Counted from the first letter of the stretch, positions 1 through 13,173 are shown. The stretch: 64,000 nucleotides of DNA from CAWKGC01 sp963849005 (GCA_963849005.1 CAWKGC010000029.1:74613-138612); one strand, 5' to 3'. Program-made: numbers and translations. Notes: generated from the letters alone by a model not told the origin.

Positions 1-703
1 GAACACGGAGCCCGCGTTGGGCTCGCTCAGCGGCTGCGTGGCGACGCGCGCGCATGAGCAGTTCCTTGATGCGGCTGCATCGCGGCGATTTCGTCGCCCC
101 GCGCGAAGCGAGACCGTCGCGGAAATGAACCATTCCTCGTGAGGCAGCTTGAGCACCACGCGGCGGTAGCCGATCTCGTAGTCGTCCCGCGTGCGCGGTC
201 GCGAACTCGCCGTCGTGCCCGAGCACGGTGACGCTTTCGACGTGCGTCCCACATCTCGCCGCCGTAGCAGCCGGCGTTCATCGCCAGCGCGCCCGCCTAC
301 GGTGCCGGGGATGCCCGCCATCCACTCCGCGCCGGCGCCGCCGTGCTTGGCGACGAAGCGCGCGAGGTGCGGCGCGGGGACGCCCGCGCCCGCGGTGAAC
401 ACGAGGCGCTCGCCGCGATCAGCCTCCTGCGTGATCCCGGTGAGGGCGTGGTGCGTGAGCAGGACCGTCCCGGCGAAACCGCCGTCGCGCACCAGCAGGT
501 TGCTGCCGAGGCCGACGAAGAGCACCGTCTCGCCCGCCGGCAGCGGCGCGCACGAAGGCGGCGAGGTCGGCGACGTCGGCCGGCTGGTAGAAAGTGCGCG
601 CCTTGCCGCCGGCGCGCCAGCTGACATGCTTCGCCATCGGCTCGTCCCGCCGCAGCGTGCCGCGAAGCCTGGTCGAAAGTCGGTCGTGTTCGGCCATGTC
701 CAT
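1..703 (-). CDS. murB: UDP-N-acetylenolpyruvoylglucosamine reductase, 5' part
   Basis: Cytosolic flavoprotein that reduces UDP-GlcNAc-enolpyruvate to UDP-MurNAc for peptidoglycan. Minus-strand pieces read MAKHVSWRAGGKARTF, GIPGTVGG and MNAGCYGGEMWD, which are family signatures of the FAD-binding and substrate regions. The ATG at 703 overlaps the murC stop (TGATG), so the two are translationally coupled. About 230 codons are present and the C-terminal part lies beyond the window edge. The frame breaks near 538 and 299; deleting one base from a GGG run repairs each. There is a further break near 245. I take these as base-call errors in a real gene. Confidence 0.9.
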
Positions 704-2110
704 CAGCCCCGCCCCGCGGGTCTGGCCAGCTCGGGCGCGACGTTGGCGACCGAGCCCGCGCCCATCGAGATCACCACGTCGCCGGCCTTCAAGCGGCCGC
801 GCACCGCATCGGGCACCTCGGCCACGGTCTCGACGAAGACCGGCTCGACCCTGCCTGCGACGCGGACGGCCCTTGCCAGCGCGCGCCCGTCGGCGGCGAC
901 GATGGGGGCTCGCCCGCGGGGTAGACGTCGGCGAGCACCAGTTCGTCGACGCTGGAGAGCACTTTCACGAAATCCTCGAAGAGATCGCGCGTGCGCGTGT
1001 AGCGATGCGGCTGGAACGCGAGCACGATGCGCCGGCCGGGAAAGGCGCCGCGCGCGGCGGCGATCGTCGCCGCCATTTCCGCCGGGTGGTGGCCGTAGTC
1101 GTCCACCAGCGTGAACTGCGCCGCCGCCGGCGAGCGGCACTTCGCCGAAGCGCTGGAAGCGGCGGCCGACGCCGGTGAATTCCGAGCAGCGCGCTTGGCG
1201 ATCGCGCGCTTCCGGCGCGCCGACTTCGCGCGCGACCGCGATCGCGGCCAGCGCGTTGAGGACGTTGTGCTCGCCGGGGAGGTTGAGCGTGATTTCCAGC
1301 GGCGCGAAATCGCCGCGCGAGGCGATCGCGCGGAACTGCATGCGCCCGCCGCCGCCGCGGATGAATTCCGCGCGCAGGTCGGCGTCCTCTGCCCAGGCCG
1401 TAGGTGATCATCGGCCGCGTCACCCTGCGGCAGGATCGAGCGGACATTGGCGTCGTCGTGGCAGAGCACGGCGAGCCCGTAGAACGGCAGGTGGCCGAGG
1501 AATTCGGCGAACGCGCCCTTCAGCGCGCTCGAAGTCCTGGCCGTAGGTGTCCATGTGGTCGAAGTCGATGTTGGTCACCACCGACACGACCGGCTGCGAG
1601 GTAAAGGAACGAGGCGTCCGACTCGTCGGCCTCCGCGACCAGGAACTCGCCCTTGCCGAGGCGCGCGTTGGTGCCGATGGAATTCAGCCGCCCGCCGATC
1701 ACGCAGGTCGGGTCCATCCCCGCCTCGCCGAGGATCGCGGCGATGAGCGACGTCGTGGTGGTCTTGCCGTGCGTGCCGGCCACGGCGATGCCCTGCTTGA
1801 AGCGCATGAGTTCCGCCAGCATCAGCGCGCGCGGCACGATCGGCACATGCGCCTCGCGGGCCGCGAGCACCTCCGGGTTGTCGGCATGGACCGCCGAGGA
1901 CACCACCACCGCGTCGGCGCCGGCGATGTTTCCCGTCGCATGGCCGATGTGCACCGTGGCGCCGAGGCTCTGCAGGCGCTTGACCGGCGGCGACTCGGAA
2001 AGGTCGGAGCCGGTCACGGAATAGCCGAGGTTCATCATCACCTCGGCGATGCCCGACATGCCCGAGCCGCCGATGCCGACGAAGTGGATGCGCTTGACCT
2101 TATGCCGCAT
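703..2110 (-). CDS. murC: UDP-N-acetylmuramate--L-alanine ligase
   Basis: ATP-dependent Mur ligase that adds L-Ala to UDP-MurNAc. The N-terminal frame is clean for about 170 residues: the Rossmann start KRIHFVGIGGSGMSGIAEV, the ATP loop GTHGKTTTTSL and EADESDASF. After about 1605 the frame changes repeatedly, but later pieces still show VDDYGHHPAE, typical of the MurC C-terminal domain, and end GAGSVANV. The ATG at 2110 overlaps the end of murG by 11 bases. At least four frameshifts fall between 1605 and 1130. The gene is essential and its order in the cluster is normal, so errors are likelier than loss. Confidence 0.92.
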
Positions 2111-3214
2111 GGGCCAGCTCCGCGCAGATGTCGGCACAGCGCCGCGTGGCATCGGGCTTGCCCAGCGCGCGCGCCTTCTTCGCCATCGCGGCGAGGCGCT
2201 CGCGCGTGAGGCCGCGCAGCAGTTCGCCCAGTTGCGCGGGCGTCGTCTCGAGTTGCCGCAACTGGATGCCGGCGTCCCCGGCGGCGAGGAAGCGGGCGTT
2301 GCCGGCCTGCTCGTCGGCGACGAACCACGGCAGGGGAAAGAGGATGCTCGCCACGCCGGCGCAGGCGATCTCGGCCACCGTGATCGCGCCGGAGCGGCAG
2401 ATGAGCACGTCGCACCAGCCGTAGCGCGCGGCGATGTCGTCGATGAAGGCGACCACTTCGGCGCGCACGCCGGCGTCGCGGTACAGCGCGGCAAGCTGCT
2501 CGAAGTGCTTCTCGCCCGACTGGTGCACGACCTCGGGACGCTCGCTCTCGGCGAGCCCCTTGAGCGCGGCGACCACCAGTTCGCTCAGCGTCTGCGCGCC
2601 GAGGCTGCCGCCCACGACCAGCAGGCGCAGGCGGCCGCTGCGCCCGGCGTAGCGCGATCCCGGCTCCGGCATCGAGGCGATTTCCTCGCGCACCGGCGTG
2701 CCGGCCCATTCGACCTTCTTCGGTTTCGGCAGGCGCGCTGCGACCTTGTTGGCGGGCTTCTCGTCGAACGCGCCCGGCATGCCGACCAGCACGCGATCGG
2801 CGAGCAAGCGCGAGCACGCGATTGGTCGAGGCCGGCGGTCGCGCCCGGCTCGTGCACCACCAGCGGCTTGCCCCAGAGCGAGGCCATCATGCCGCCGGGA
2901 AACGCGATGTAGCCGCCCATCGACAGGACGACGTCGGGACGCACGCGGAAGATCACCACGGTGGCCTGCCAGAACGCGACGAGCAGGCGCAGCGGCAGCA
3001 GCAGCCACGCGAGCGCGCCCTTGCCGCGCACGCCGCTCATCGACACCTGCTCCATCCTGTAGCCGGCCGCGGCGACCAGCTTGTTCTCCATGCCGGCGCG
3101 CGTGCCCATCCACACGATCTTCCAGCCGCGGCCGGCGAGTTCCTTCGCGATCGCGAGGCCGGGGAAGATGTGCCCGCCGGACCCGGCCGCCATGACGAGG
3201 AGTGTGCGGCTCAT
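2100..3214 (-). CDS. murG: UDP-N-acetylglucosamine--undecaprenyl-PP-MurNAc-pentapeptide transferase
   Basis: Membrane-associated GT-B glycosyltransferase that converts lipid I to lipid II. It starts MSRTLLVMAAGSGGHIFPGL, with the G-loop motif GSGGHIFPGLA; the second domain has VVGGSLGAQTLSE, VAFIDDIAARYGWCD and CRSGAITVAEIACAG, the UDP-GlcNAc-binding region. ATG 3214 overlaps the ftsW stop (ATGA). One frameshift near 2830, after VVHEPGATAGL, splits an otherwise complete protein of about 370 residues. Confidence 0.95.
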
Positions 3215-4367
3215 CCGAGCGACCCTCCTCGCATCAGGTAGCGGTTTTCCCAATCGATGCGCAGCAGGATCGCCACGGCGACGCAATTGACGACGAGGCC
3301 GGTGCCGCCGAAGGAAAGGAACGGCAGCGTCAGTCCCTTCGTCGGGAGCAGGCCCACGTTCACGCCCATGTTGATCATCGCCTGCGCCGCGAGCCACACG
3401 CCGATGCCCTGCGCGACCAGCGCCGCGTAGTAGCGCTCCAGGCTCGTGGCCTGCCGGCCGACGGCGAAGGCGCGCACGATGAGGAAGACGAACAGGCCGA
3501 TCACCGCCATCACGCCGACGAAGCCGGTCTCCTCCGCGATCACCGCCAGCAGGAAATCGGTGTGCGCCTCCGGCAGGTAGAAGAGCTTCTCGACGCTGGC
3601 GCCCAGGCCCACGCCCAGCCATTCGCCGCGGCCGAAGGCGATCAGCGAGTGCGAAAGCTGGTAGCCCTTGCCGTAGGCGTCCGCCCACGGGTCCATGAAG
3701 CCGAGGATGCGCTGCAGCCGGTAGGGCGAGGAAAGGATCAGCGCCGCGAAGGCGAGCGCCAGCGCCACGATGAGCCCGGCGAAGAGCCGCCAGTTGAGGC
3801 CGCCCAGGAACAGCACCGACATCGCGATCGTGGTCACCACCACCAGCGCGCCGAAGTCGGGCTCGCGCAGCAGCAGCGCGGCGATGAGGGTCATCACCGC
3901 CGAGCATCGGCAGGAAGCCCTTCTTCACGTCGTCCATGAATGCCGCCTTGCGCACCGTGTAGTCGGCGGCATACAGCACCACCAGCAGCTTCATGATCTC
4001 GGAGGGCTGGAACGTCGCGGGCCCCAGCGGGATCCAGCGGCGGCTGCCGTTCACCTCGCGGCCGATGCCCGGGATCAGCACCAGCACCAGGAGCAGCGTG
4101 CCGAACATGAAGAGGTAGGGCGCGGCCTGCTGCCAGAGCCGCAGCGGCACCTTGAACGCGGCGAACGCGGCCAGCGGCCCCGATCACGAGGTAGGTGCCG
4201 TGGCGGGTGAGGAAGTAGCTGGAGCGAAAGCCCGTGAAGCGCTCGGCCTCGGCCATCGCGATCGAGGCCGAATACACCATCACCAGCCCGATCGCGAGCA
4301 GCGCGAGCACGCTCCAGGCGAGCCCCTGGTCGACGGCGGAGTCGCGGCGGGCGGGGTTGTAGAACAT
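3211..4367 (-). CDS. ftsW: SEDS-family septal glycosyltransferase FtsW
   Basis: Polytopic membrane protein of the SEDS family that polymerises lipid II at the septum together with FtsI. It starts MFYNPARRDSAVDQGLAW, followed by hydrophobic segments. Family landmarks include IPGIGREVNGSRRWIPLG, FQPSEIMKLL and, near the end, LPFLSFGGTGLVVNCVA. The ATG at 4367 overlaps the murD stop. Frameshifts near 4180 and 3903 split the reading frame; the pieces together give about 385 residues, the normal size. Confidence 0.95.
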
Positions 4368-5753
4368 CAGTGCCCGGCCCCCGCGACGGCGCGCGCGGCG
4401 GCGGCGAAGGCCTCGCCGCGATGCGAGTAGTTGCGGAACATGTCGAAGCTCGCGCACGCGGGCGACAGCAGCACCGCGTCGCCCGGCCTCGCCAGGCTGG
4501 CCGCCTTGGCGACGGCATCGTCCATGTCGCCGGCCCTGACCAGCATGATGCCCGGTCCCAGCAGGGCCGCCTCGATGGCGCGGCGCGTCCCGGCCGATCA
4601 ACACCACGGCGCGGGCATGCTCGAGCACGACCTGGCCTGAGCGGCGCGAAGTCCTGCCCCTTGCCGTCGCCTCCGGCGATCAGCACCACCGGCTGCGCGA
4701 AGCCTTCCAGCGCGGCGACCGTCGCGCCGACATTGGTGCCCTTCGAATCGTCGTAGAAGCGCACGCCGTTCGCCTCCGCGACGAGCTCGGTGCGGTGCGG
4801 CAGGCCCGGGAAGCGGCGCAGGCCGTCGAAAGCGGCGAGCGCGAGCACGCCGGCCTCGCGGACCAGCGCGCTGGCGGCCAGCGCGTTCAATGCGTTGTGG
4901 CGGCCCGGCACGGCGACCTCGCCCATCCCGATCAGCGCGTCGCTTCCCTGCACGAGGCAGCCGCGCGCGGCATCGATGCCGTAATCGCGCGCGCCTTTCG
5001 GCAGGCCGCCGCCGAAGCTGATCGTGCCGGTTCTCGCGCCCCATCGCGCGCGACCATTCATCGTCGCGGTTCACCAACCTCGTCGTGGCATTGCCGAAAA
5101 TGCGCTCCTTGGCGCGCGCGTAGTCGGCAATGCCGTCATAGCGGTCGAGATGGTCCTGCGTCACGTTCAGCACCGTCGCGCAATCGAGGTCCAGCGACGA
5201 CGTGGTCTCGAGCTGGTAGCTCGAGAGCTCCACCACGTTGACGTCGGGCTGGCCGGCGTCCTCCGCGGCGCGCAAGGCGTCGAGCACGGGCAGCCCGATG
5301 TTGCCGGCCACCACCGTGCGCAGGCCCGCGGCGCGGCACATCCCGCCCGCCATCGCGGTCACGGTGGACTTGCCGTTGGTGCCCGTTATCCCGATCATGC
5401 GCGGCCTGGCATTCCCCAGAAGGCGAAGCGCGCGGGCAAAGATCTCGACGTCGCCGACGATCTCGATGCCGCGCCTTTTTGCTTCGACGAGAAGCGGGTC
5501 ACGCAGCGCAATACCCGGACTCGCAGCGATCGTGTCCACTCCCGGAAGAAGGGCCTGCGCCTCGAAGCGGCCCGAGGACAAGCTCGCAGGCGGGGAACCC
5601 AGCGCGGACCACTTCCAGCGCCGGAGGCTCAACGCGCGTATCCGCCGCGCGGAGCCGCGCGCCATGGCGCGCGAGCCAGCGGATGCACGAAAGCCCCGTG
5701 TCGCCGAGGCCGAGGACGAGTACCTGCCTGCCGTTCCAGTTCGCATCGGTCAT
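4367..5753 (-). CDS. murD: UDP-N-acetylmuramoylalanine--D-glutamate ligase
   Basis: Mur ligase that adds D-Glu. It starts TDANWNGRQVLVLGLGDTG. The middle shows the ATP loop GITGTNGKSTVTAM, then ELSSYQLET and VTQDHLDRYDG, both MurD signatures. The C-terminus ends MFRNYSHRGEAFAAA, with its TGA overlapping the ftsW ATG. It starts four bases after the mraY stop. Several frameshifts (near 5560, 5040, 4640 and 4590) break the frame, but every conserved block is present in order. Confidence 0.93.
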
Positions 5754-5757
5754 CTCC

Positions 5758-6848
5758 TTAGCGCAGTTTCAGGAAGTCGACAATCCGAAGAGCACGAGCA
5801 TCATCGTGATGATCCAGGAAACGACACCGACCACTTGGTTTTCTTTCCAGCCCTTCAATTCGTAGTGGTGGTGCAGCGGCGCCATGCGGAAGACGCGCCT
5901 GCCGGTCAGCTTGAAGGACACCACCTGGATGATCACGGAGAGCGTCTCGACGACGAACACGCCGCCCATGATGAAAAGCACGATCTCCTGGCGCACCACG
6001 AGCGCCACGATGCCCAGCGCCGCGCCGAGCGCCAGCGCGCCGACGTCGCCCATGAACACCTCGGCCGGGTAGGCGTTGAACCAGAGGAAGGCGAGTCCCG
6101 CGCCGGCCATCGCGCCGCAGAAGACGGCAAGCTCGCCGGCGCCGGCGATGTAGGGAAAGCCGAGGTATTTCGAGAACACCACGTTGCCGGTGACGTAGGC
6201 GAAGACGGCAAGCGCGGCGGCGATCATCACGGTGGGCATGATCGCCAGCCCGTCGAGGCCGTCGGTGAGGTTGACCGCGTTGGACGTGCCCACCACGACG
6301 AAGTAGCCGAGGATGATGAAGCCGATGGTGCCCAGCGGTATCGCGACGGTCTTGAAGAACGGCACGATCAGCTCGGTCTGCTGCGGCAGCTTCGCGCTGT
6401 ACGCGAGCACGGTCACCGCCGCGATCGCGATCGCCGATTGCCAGAACATCTTGGTGCGCGCCGAAAGCCCCTTCGGGTTGCGGTGCACGACCTTGCGCCA
6501 GTCGTCCACCCAGCCGATCGCGCCGAACCCGAGCGTGGTGAGCAGGCAGATCCAGACGTAGCGGTTCTCGAGGTCCGCCCAGAGCAGGGTGGTGATCGCG
6601 ACCGACACGAGGATCAGCGCGCCGCCCATGGTCGGGGTGCCCGTCTTGACCAGGTGCGTCTGCGGGCCGTCGTCGCGCACCGACTGGCCGATCTTGTAGG
6701 CCGTGAGCCTGCGGATCATCGCCGGGCCGATCACGAAGGAGATCGCCAGCGCCGTGAGCGCCGCCAGCACCACGCGCAGCGTGATGTAGGTGAAGACGTT
6801 GAAGGCGCGCACGTCGCGCGCGAGCCATTGCGCGAGTTCAAGCAGCAT
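5758..6848 (-). CDS. mraY: Phospho-N-acetylmuramoyl-pentapeptide transferase
   Basis: Integral-membrane enzyme that makes lipid I from UDP-MurNAc-pentapeptide and undecaprenyl phosphate. About 360 residues with roughly ten hydrophobic helices. Motifs: TPTMGGALIL, GWVDDWRKVV (Asp-rich, Mg site), NAVNLTDGLDGLA and PLHHHYELKGW. One missing base near 5775 (an ACC read as AC) makes the frame stop early at 5769; restoring it gives the usual ending LKLR with a stop at 5758. The start overlaps the end of murF by 11 bases. Confidence 0.97.
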
Positions 6849-8238
6849 GGCCGCCTCCCGCCCCGCCCACGTCGGCGATCGCGCCCGCGACCCGCTCCAT
6901 CGCCATGAAGCGCGAGCCCTTCACCAGCACCGTCGTTCCGGGCGCGAGTTCCGGCTCCAGCGCGGCGAGCAGGTCCTCGACCGCGGCGAAGTGCCGCGCC
7001 GGGCCGCCGAAGGCCTCCGCGGCATGGACGCTCGCCGGCCCGAGCGCGAACAATGCGTCGACCCCGGCAGCGCGGGCGCAGGCGCCGACCTGCGCATGCA
7101 TCTGCGCGCCGTCCTCGCCGAGCTCGCCCATGTCGCCCATCACGAACACCCGGCGGCCCGGCTGCTGCGCCAGCACCTTGAGCGCCGCCTTCATCGAGTC
7201 CGGGTTCGCGTTGTAGCTGTCGTCGATCACCACCGCGCCGTTGCGCCCGGCGCGGCGCGTGAGCCGGCCCAGCACGCCTTCGAAGCCGGCAAGCCCCAGC
7301 TGCATCGCCCGCGGCGGGATGTCGAGCGCGTACGCCGCGGCGCACGCGGCGCATGCATTGCGCGCGTTGTGCTCTCCGGCCACCTGCAGGCGCACGGCAA
7401 AGGCGTCCGTCGGCGTGACGAAGCGCACCTGCTCGCCCTCCACCGTGGCGCGCACGTCGGCGTCCCGGCGAGAGCCCGAAAGTGACGATGCGCCGCCCGG
7501 CGTTCAGGCCCTTCCAGTAATCGGCAAAGCGATCGTCGGCGTTCACCAGGGCGACGCCGCCGGAGCGCAGGCCCGCGTAGATCTCGCCCTTGGCCTGGGC
7601 GATCGCATCGAGCGAGCCCATGGGGCCCAGGTGCGCGCGCTGCGCGTTGTTCACCAGCGCGACCCCGGGCGCGGCGAGCCTCGTGAGGTAGTCGATCTCG
7701 CCGGGATGGTTCATGCCCATCTCGACCACCGCGTAGCGATGCTGCTCGCGCAGCCGCATGAGGGTAAGCGGCACGCCGATGGCATTGTTGAGGTTGCCGC
7801 GGGTGGCGAGGACCGCGTCCCTGCCGCCGCAATGCGCGGCGAGGATCGCGGCAAGCATCTCCTTCACCGTGGTCTTGCCGTTGCTTCCCGTGAGCGCCAC
7901 CACGGGCAGCGCAAACCGGCTGCGCCAGTTGGCGGCGAGCCGGCCCAGCCCCGCGAGCGTGTCTTCCACCATCACCTGCGGCAACGGGATTTGCGTCTCT
8001 ACGCGGCGCGATACCATCGCCGCCGCCGCGCCCCGCCTCGCGGCTTCATCGAGATAGGCGTGGCCGTCGAATTTCTCGCCGATGAGCGCCACGAAAAGGT
8101 CCCCGGGGGCCACGGTGCGGCTGTCGGTGCTGACGCCGGAGAACGCCGCGCGCGGGCCGATCGCCTCGCCGGCGACGGCGCCCGCGGCCTCCGCGATGTC
8201 CATGAGCATCGGCGCGTGCGCGCCCGGTTCCGCGCCGT

Positions 8239-8242
<4 letters not shown>
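6838..8242 (-). CDS. murF: UDP-MurNAc-tripeptide--D-alanyl-D-alanine ligase
   Basis: Mur ligase that adds the D-Ala-D-Ala dipeptide. The N-terminal half shows STDSRTVAPGDLFVALIG, the ATP loop LTGSNGKTTVKEM and NLNNAIGVPLTL. The C-terminal half, in another frame, shows GEHNARNACAA, VVIDDSYNANPDSMKAAL and FVMGDMGELG. A single frameshift near 7460 separates them. The ATG at 8242 overlaps the murE stop (ATGA). Confidence 0.95.
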
Positions 8243-9716
<1,474 letters not shown>

Positions 9717-9720
<4 letters not shown>

Positions 9721-11435
9721 CCCGGCGCCCCGTCGGGCTTCGCCGCCGCCTGGTGGCCTTCGGCGTCCGGCGGCACCGACATCATGCGCAGCGCCGCGCC
9801 CATCACCTGCGCGAACACGGGCGCGCTCACGTCGCCGCCGTAGAACTTGCCCGCGGAGGGCTCGTCGATCATCACGCCGATGATGTAGCGCGGGTCCGAG
9901 ACCGGCGCGTAGCCGACGAAGGTGGCGACGTAGGCGTTGTCGGCGTACTGGCCGTTGACGATCTTCCACGCCGTTCCGGTCTTGCCCGCGACGCGGTAGC
10001 CCGGCACCTGCGCGCGCGTGGCCGTGCCGCCGGCGAGCACCACGCGCTCGAGCATCGCCGACACCGTCTGCGCGGTGGCGGCCGAAAGGATCGGCTTGCC
10101 GATCGGATGCGATTCGGTCTTGAGCAGCGTGATCGGCAGCAGCCGGCCGTCGTTGGTGAAAAGCGTATAGGAGCGCGCGAGCTGCAGCAGGCTCACCGAG
10201 ACGCCGTAGCCGTAGGACATGGTCGCCTGCTCGATCGGGCGCCAGGTCTTCCACGAGCGCAGCTTGCCGCCCGCCTCGCCGGGGAATCCGGTGAGGGGCG
10301 CCTTGCCGAAGCCCAGTTCGCTGTACACCGTCCAGAGTTTTTCCGGCGACATCCTGAGCGCGATCTTGGCGGTGCCGATGTTGGACGATTTCTGCACGAT
10401 CTCCCAGGTCGTGAGCTGCGCCTTGGGATGCGTGTCCGTGACCGTCCCGCCGGGCATGACGAGGGTGGCGCCCGTTTCCGTGATGGTGTCGGGCTTGACG
10501 ATCCCGGCCTCGATCGCCGCGGCGATCGCGAAGGGCTTGAAGGTCGAGCCCGGCTCGAAGGTGTCGGTGACCGAGCGGTTGCGCGTCTGGCGCCCGGTGA
10601 CCGATTGGCGGTTGTTCGGGTTGTAGTCGGGCTGGTTCACGAGCGCCAGCACCTCGCCGGTCCTGGCATCGATCACCACCAGCGAGCCGCCCTTGGCCTT
10701 GTTCGCCTCCACCGCGCCCTTCAGTTCCTTGTGCGCGAGGAACTGCAGGCGCTGGTCGATGGACAGCGTGATGGCGCGGCCTTCGCGCGGGGCGCGCAGG
10801 TTCTCCACATCCTCGACGATGCGGCCCTTGCGGTCCTTGATCACGCGCCGGCTCCCGGGCACGCCCGCGAGCCTTTCCTGTTGCGCCAATTCGATGCCTT
10901 CCTGCCCGGCGTCGTCGATGCCGGTGAAGCCGACCACGTGCGCCATCACCTCGCCCGCGGGATAGAAGCGGCGGTACTCGCGCTGCTGGAACACGCCCGG
11001 GATGCGCAATGCCATCACCTTGGCGGCCTGTTCTGGCGAAATCTGGCGCTTCAACCAGGCAAACTGGCGATCCTTTTCGGCGACTTTCTGGCGGATCTCG
11101 CGCGCTTCCATGCCGAGGGCGCGCGCGAGCTTCGCGATTTGCGCGTCGTCGGCCTCGAGGTCCTCGGGGCTCGCCCAGATCGATTCGGCCGGGGTCGAGA
11201 TCGCCAGCGGCTGGCCCTGCCGGTCGCGCACGGCGCCCCTCGAGGCAGGCATCTCGACCACGCGCCCGTAGCGCGCCTCGCCCTTGGCCTGCAGGAAGCT
11301 GTTGTTCAGTCCCTGCAGGAAGAACGCGCGGGCGGCGAGGACGGCGAATCCCGAAACCAGCACGATCAGCAACGCCCGCGAGCGCCACCCCTCGAGGCGC
11401 AGGCGCAGTCCCGGGGCGCGCTTCTCGAACTTCAT
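9717..11435 (-). CDS. ftsI: Peptidoglycan D,D-transpeptidase FtsI (PBP3)
   Basis: Septal class B penicillin-binding protein of 572 residues. One N-terminal membrane helix lies at about residues 20-40, followed by the PBP dimerisation domain and the transpeptidase domain. Catalytic motifs: S297-T-F-K300 (EPGSTFKPF), S350-S-N and K485-T-G (GKTGTAW). ATG 11435 overlaps the ftsL stop. The frame is intact. Confidence 0.98.
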
Positions 11436-11713
11436 TTCTGCCCCCCGTCTTCCTGCGGCGCGAGCACCACGGTGCTCTTCGCGTCGGGAAGCCTCATGCC
11501 CAGCGATTGCGCGGCGATCTTCTCGATGCGCTTGTTGGTCGACCACGTGCCCTGCTCGAGGGTGAGCTGGGTGTACTCCTCCTGCAGCTTGCGCGAGACG
11601 TCCTGCTCGGCCTGCAGCTCGATGAAGAGCTTGCGTGCCGCGTGCTGCGAGGTGACCGCGCCGAGCGCGCAAGCCACCAGGAGCGCCAGCAGGATCGCGT
11701 TGACGCGATTCAC
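11432..11713 (-). CDS. ftsL: Cell division protein FtsL
   Basis: Small bitopic division protein of 93 residues. A short cytoplasmic N-terminus is followed by a hydrophobic helix (ILLALLVACALGAVTSQ) and a periplasmic heptad-like segment (LFIELQAEQDVSRKLQEEY). The identity rests on size, topology and its place between rsmH and ftsI, because the family is weakly conserved. Both ends overlap neighbours by four bases (ATGA). Confidence 0.92.
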   Translation of the reverse strand: MNRVNAILLALLVACALGAVTSQHAARKLFIELQAEQDVSRKLQEEYTQLTLEQGTWSTNKRIEKIAAQSLGMRLPDAKSTVVLAPQEDGGQK

Positions 11714-12639
11714 GCGGCCCCCGTGCGTTCGGCCACGCGCAACGTGGCGCTGCGGGCGCGCGGGTTGGCGCGGATTTCCGCCTCGCCCGCCTTCACCGCC
11801 TTGCCCACGAGCCGCATCGGCGCGGGAGCGATCTCGGAGGCGCGCACCGGCACGCCGCGCGGAAGCTTGTCGCCGGTGGACTGGTCGCGCATGAAGTGCT
11901 TGACGATGCGGTCCTCGAGGGAATGGAAGCTGATCACGGCGAGCCGCCCGCCGGGCTTGAGCAATCCCATCGCGCGCGGCAAGGTCACCGCGAGCTCTTC
12001 AAGCTCCTGATTGACGTGAATCCGAAGAGCCTGAAAGGTCCGCGTCGCCGGGTGCTGCCCCGGCTCGCGCGTACGAACCGCGCCGCCCACGAGTGCGGCA
12101 AGTTCGCCCGTCCTGAGGATGGGCCGCTCGCGCCTTGCCGCAACAATCGCTCTTGCAACCTGCCCAGCAAACCGTTCTTCACCATGGGTCGAGATGACCT
12201 CCTTGATTTCTTTTTCTTCGGCGCGCTGCAGGAACTGCGCCGCGCTCTCCCCGCGCGTCGGGTCCATGCGCATGTCGAGCGGGCCGTCGCGCATGAAGCT
12301 GAAGCCGCGCGAGGCATCGTCCAGCTGGGGCGAGGAGACGCCGAGGTCGAGCAGCACCCCGTCGACTTCGGTCACCCCCCTGCGGCTGAGCGCGTCTTGC
12401 ATTTCGGAAAACCGCCCATGGATCAGTTCAAGACGTCGATCCTGGATCGCGCAAGCCGCAAGCGCCTCGGGGTCTTGATCAAAAGCGAAAAGTCTTCCGC
12501 GAACACCAAGACGGGCGAGGAGGGCCGCGCTGTGCCCGCCGCGGCCAAAGGTTCCATCGACGTAAGTACCTTCGGGACGGACGGCGAGCGCAAGGATTGC
12601 TTCTTCGACGAGGACCGGGACATGGGCAGCCTCACTCAC
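11710..12639 (-). CDS. rsmH: 16S rRNA (cytosine(1402)-N4)-methyltransferase
   Basis: SAM-dependent methyltransferase (formerly MraW) acting on 16S rRNA C1402, 309 residues and intact. Motifs: HVPVLVEEAI at the start, GTYVDGTFGRGGHSAALL (SAM loop), DQDPEAL, LLDLGVSSPQLDD, GFSFMRDGPLDMRMDP and VISFHSLEDRIVKHFM. The start lies about 87 bases downstream of the mraZ stop and the end overlaps ftsL. Confidence 0.98.
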   Translation of the reverse strand: MSEAAHVPVLVEEAILALAVRPEGTYVDGTFGRGGHSAALLARLGVRGRLFAFDQDPEALAACAIQDRRLELIHGRFSEMQDALSRRGVTEVDGVLLDLGVSSPQLDDASRGFSFMRDGPLDMRMDPTRGESAAQFLQRAEEKEIKEVISTHGEERFAGQVARAIVAARRERPILRTGELAALVGGAVRTREPGQHPATRTFQALRIHVNQELEELAVTLPRAMGLLKPGGRLAVISFHSLEDRIVKHFMRDQSTGDKLPRGVPVRASEIAPAPMRLVGKAVKAGEAEIRANPRARSATLRVAERTGAA

Positions 12640-12726
12640 GGGTGGAAAAGGTGTCTGCGGACTGGGAGGGCATTCGTCGCCGGCTTCGCGCCGGCGTTGA
12701 CCCTGGGCCAGGTCGCGGCGCGCCTA

Positions 12727-13173
12727 TCACAGCGAGAAGTTCTCCATCCCCGGTGGCAGGCTCGGATTGCCGCCGGACAGCAATTTCTCGAGCTGCGCGT
12801 TCCAGCCCGACTCGTCCCACAGTTCGAAGTGCGTGCCCTGCCCGACCAGCATCACGCGCTTGTCGATCTTCGCGAAGGCGCGCAGTTCAGGAGAGACCAG
12901 CAAGCGGCCGGCGCCGTCGAGTTCGATCTCTTCGGCGAAACCGACCAGCAATCGCTTCCACAGGCTTGCCTGCTTGTCGAGGCTGGGGAACGCCATCACC
13001 TTGGCGCGGATCGGCTCCCACGAGAGCGCGGGATAGAGCAGCAGGCAGGCGTCCGGGTGCGCGGTGAGCACGAGGCGGCCGGAACCGCCCTGCGTCAGCG
13101 ACTCACGATGACGCGTCGGCACCGCCATGCGGCCCTTCGCGTCGAGGTTGATCGCCGATGCACCCTGGAACAT
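12727..13173 (-). CDS. mraZ: Transcriptional regulator MraZ
   Basis: AbrB/SpoVT-like DNA-binding protein that represses its own dcw promoter; 148 residues with two repeats (INLDAKGRMAVPTRHR and IELDGAGRLLVSPELR). I choose the ATG at 13173 (MFQGASAIN), the canonical MraZ N-terminus with a strong GGGGGAG Shine-Dalgarno sequence just upstream, over an in-frame ATG 12 codons earlier. It is the first gene of the cluster. Confidence 0.97.
   Translation of the reverse strand: MFQGASAINLDAKGRMAVPTRHRESLTQGGSGRLVLTAHPDACLLLYPALSWEPIRAKVMAFPSLDKQASLWKRLLVGFAEEIELDGAGRLLVSPELRAFAKIDKRVMLVGQGTHFELWDESGWNAQLEKLLSGGNPSLPPGMENFSL

Noticed and set aside
1..703. murB as a true pseudogene
   Set aside because: Removing one base from each of two GGG runs restores long conserved stretches, and neighbouring essential genes show the same kind of error.
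191..1114. Long plus-strand frame opposite murB/murC
   Set aside because: Arg/Pro-rich antisense shadow of the GC-rich minus-strand genes; no domain or ribosome binding site.
9753..11894. Very long plus-strand frame opposite ftsI
   Set aside because: Antisense of the intact ftsI, whose motifs and overlaps are unambiguous.
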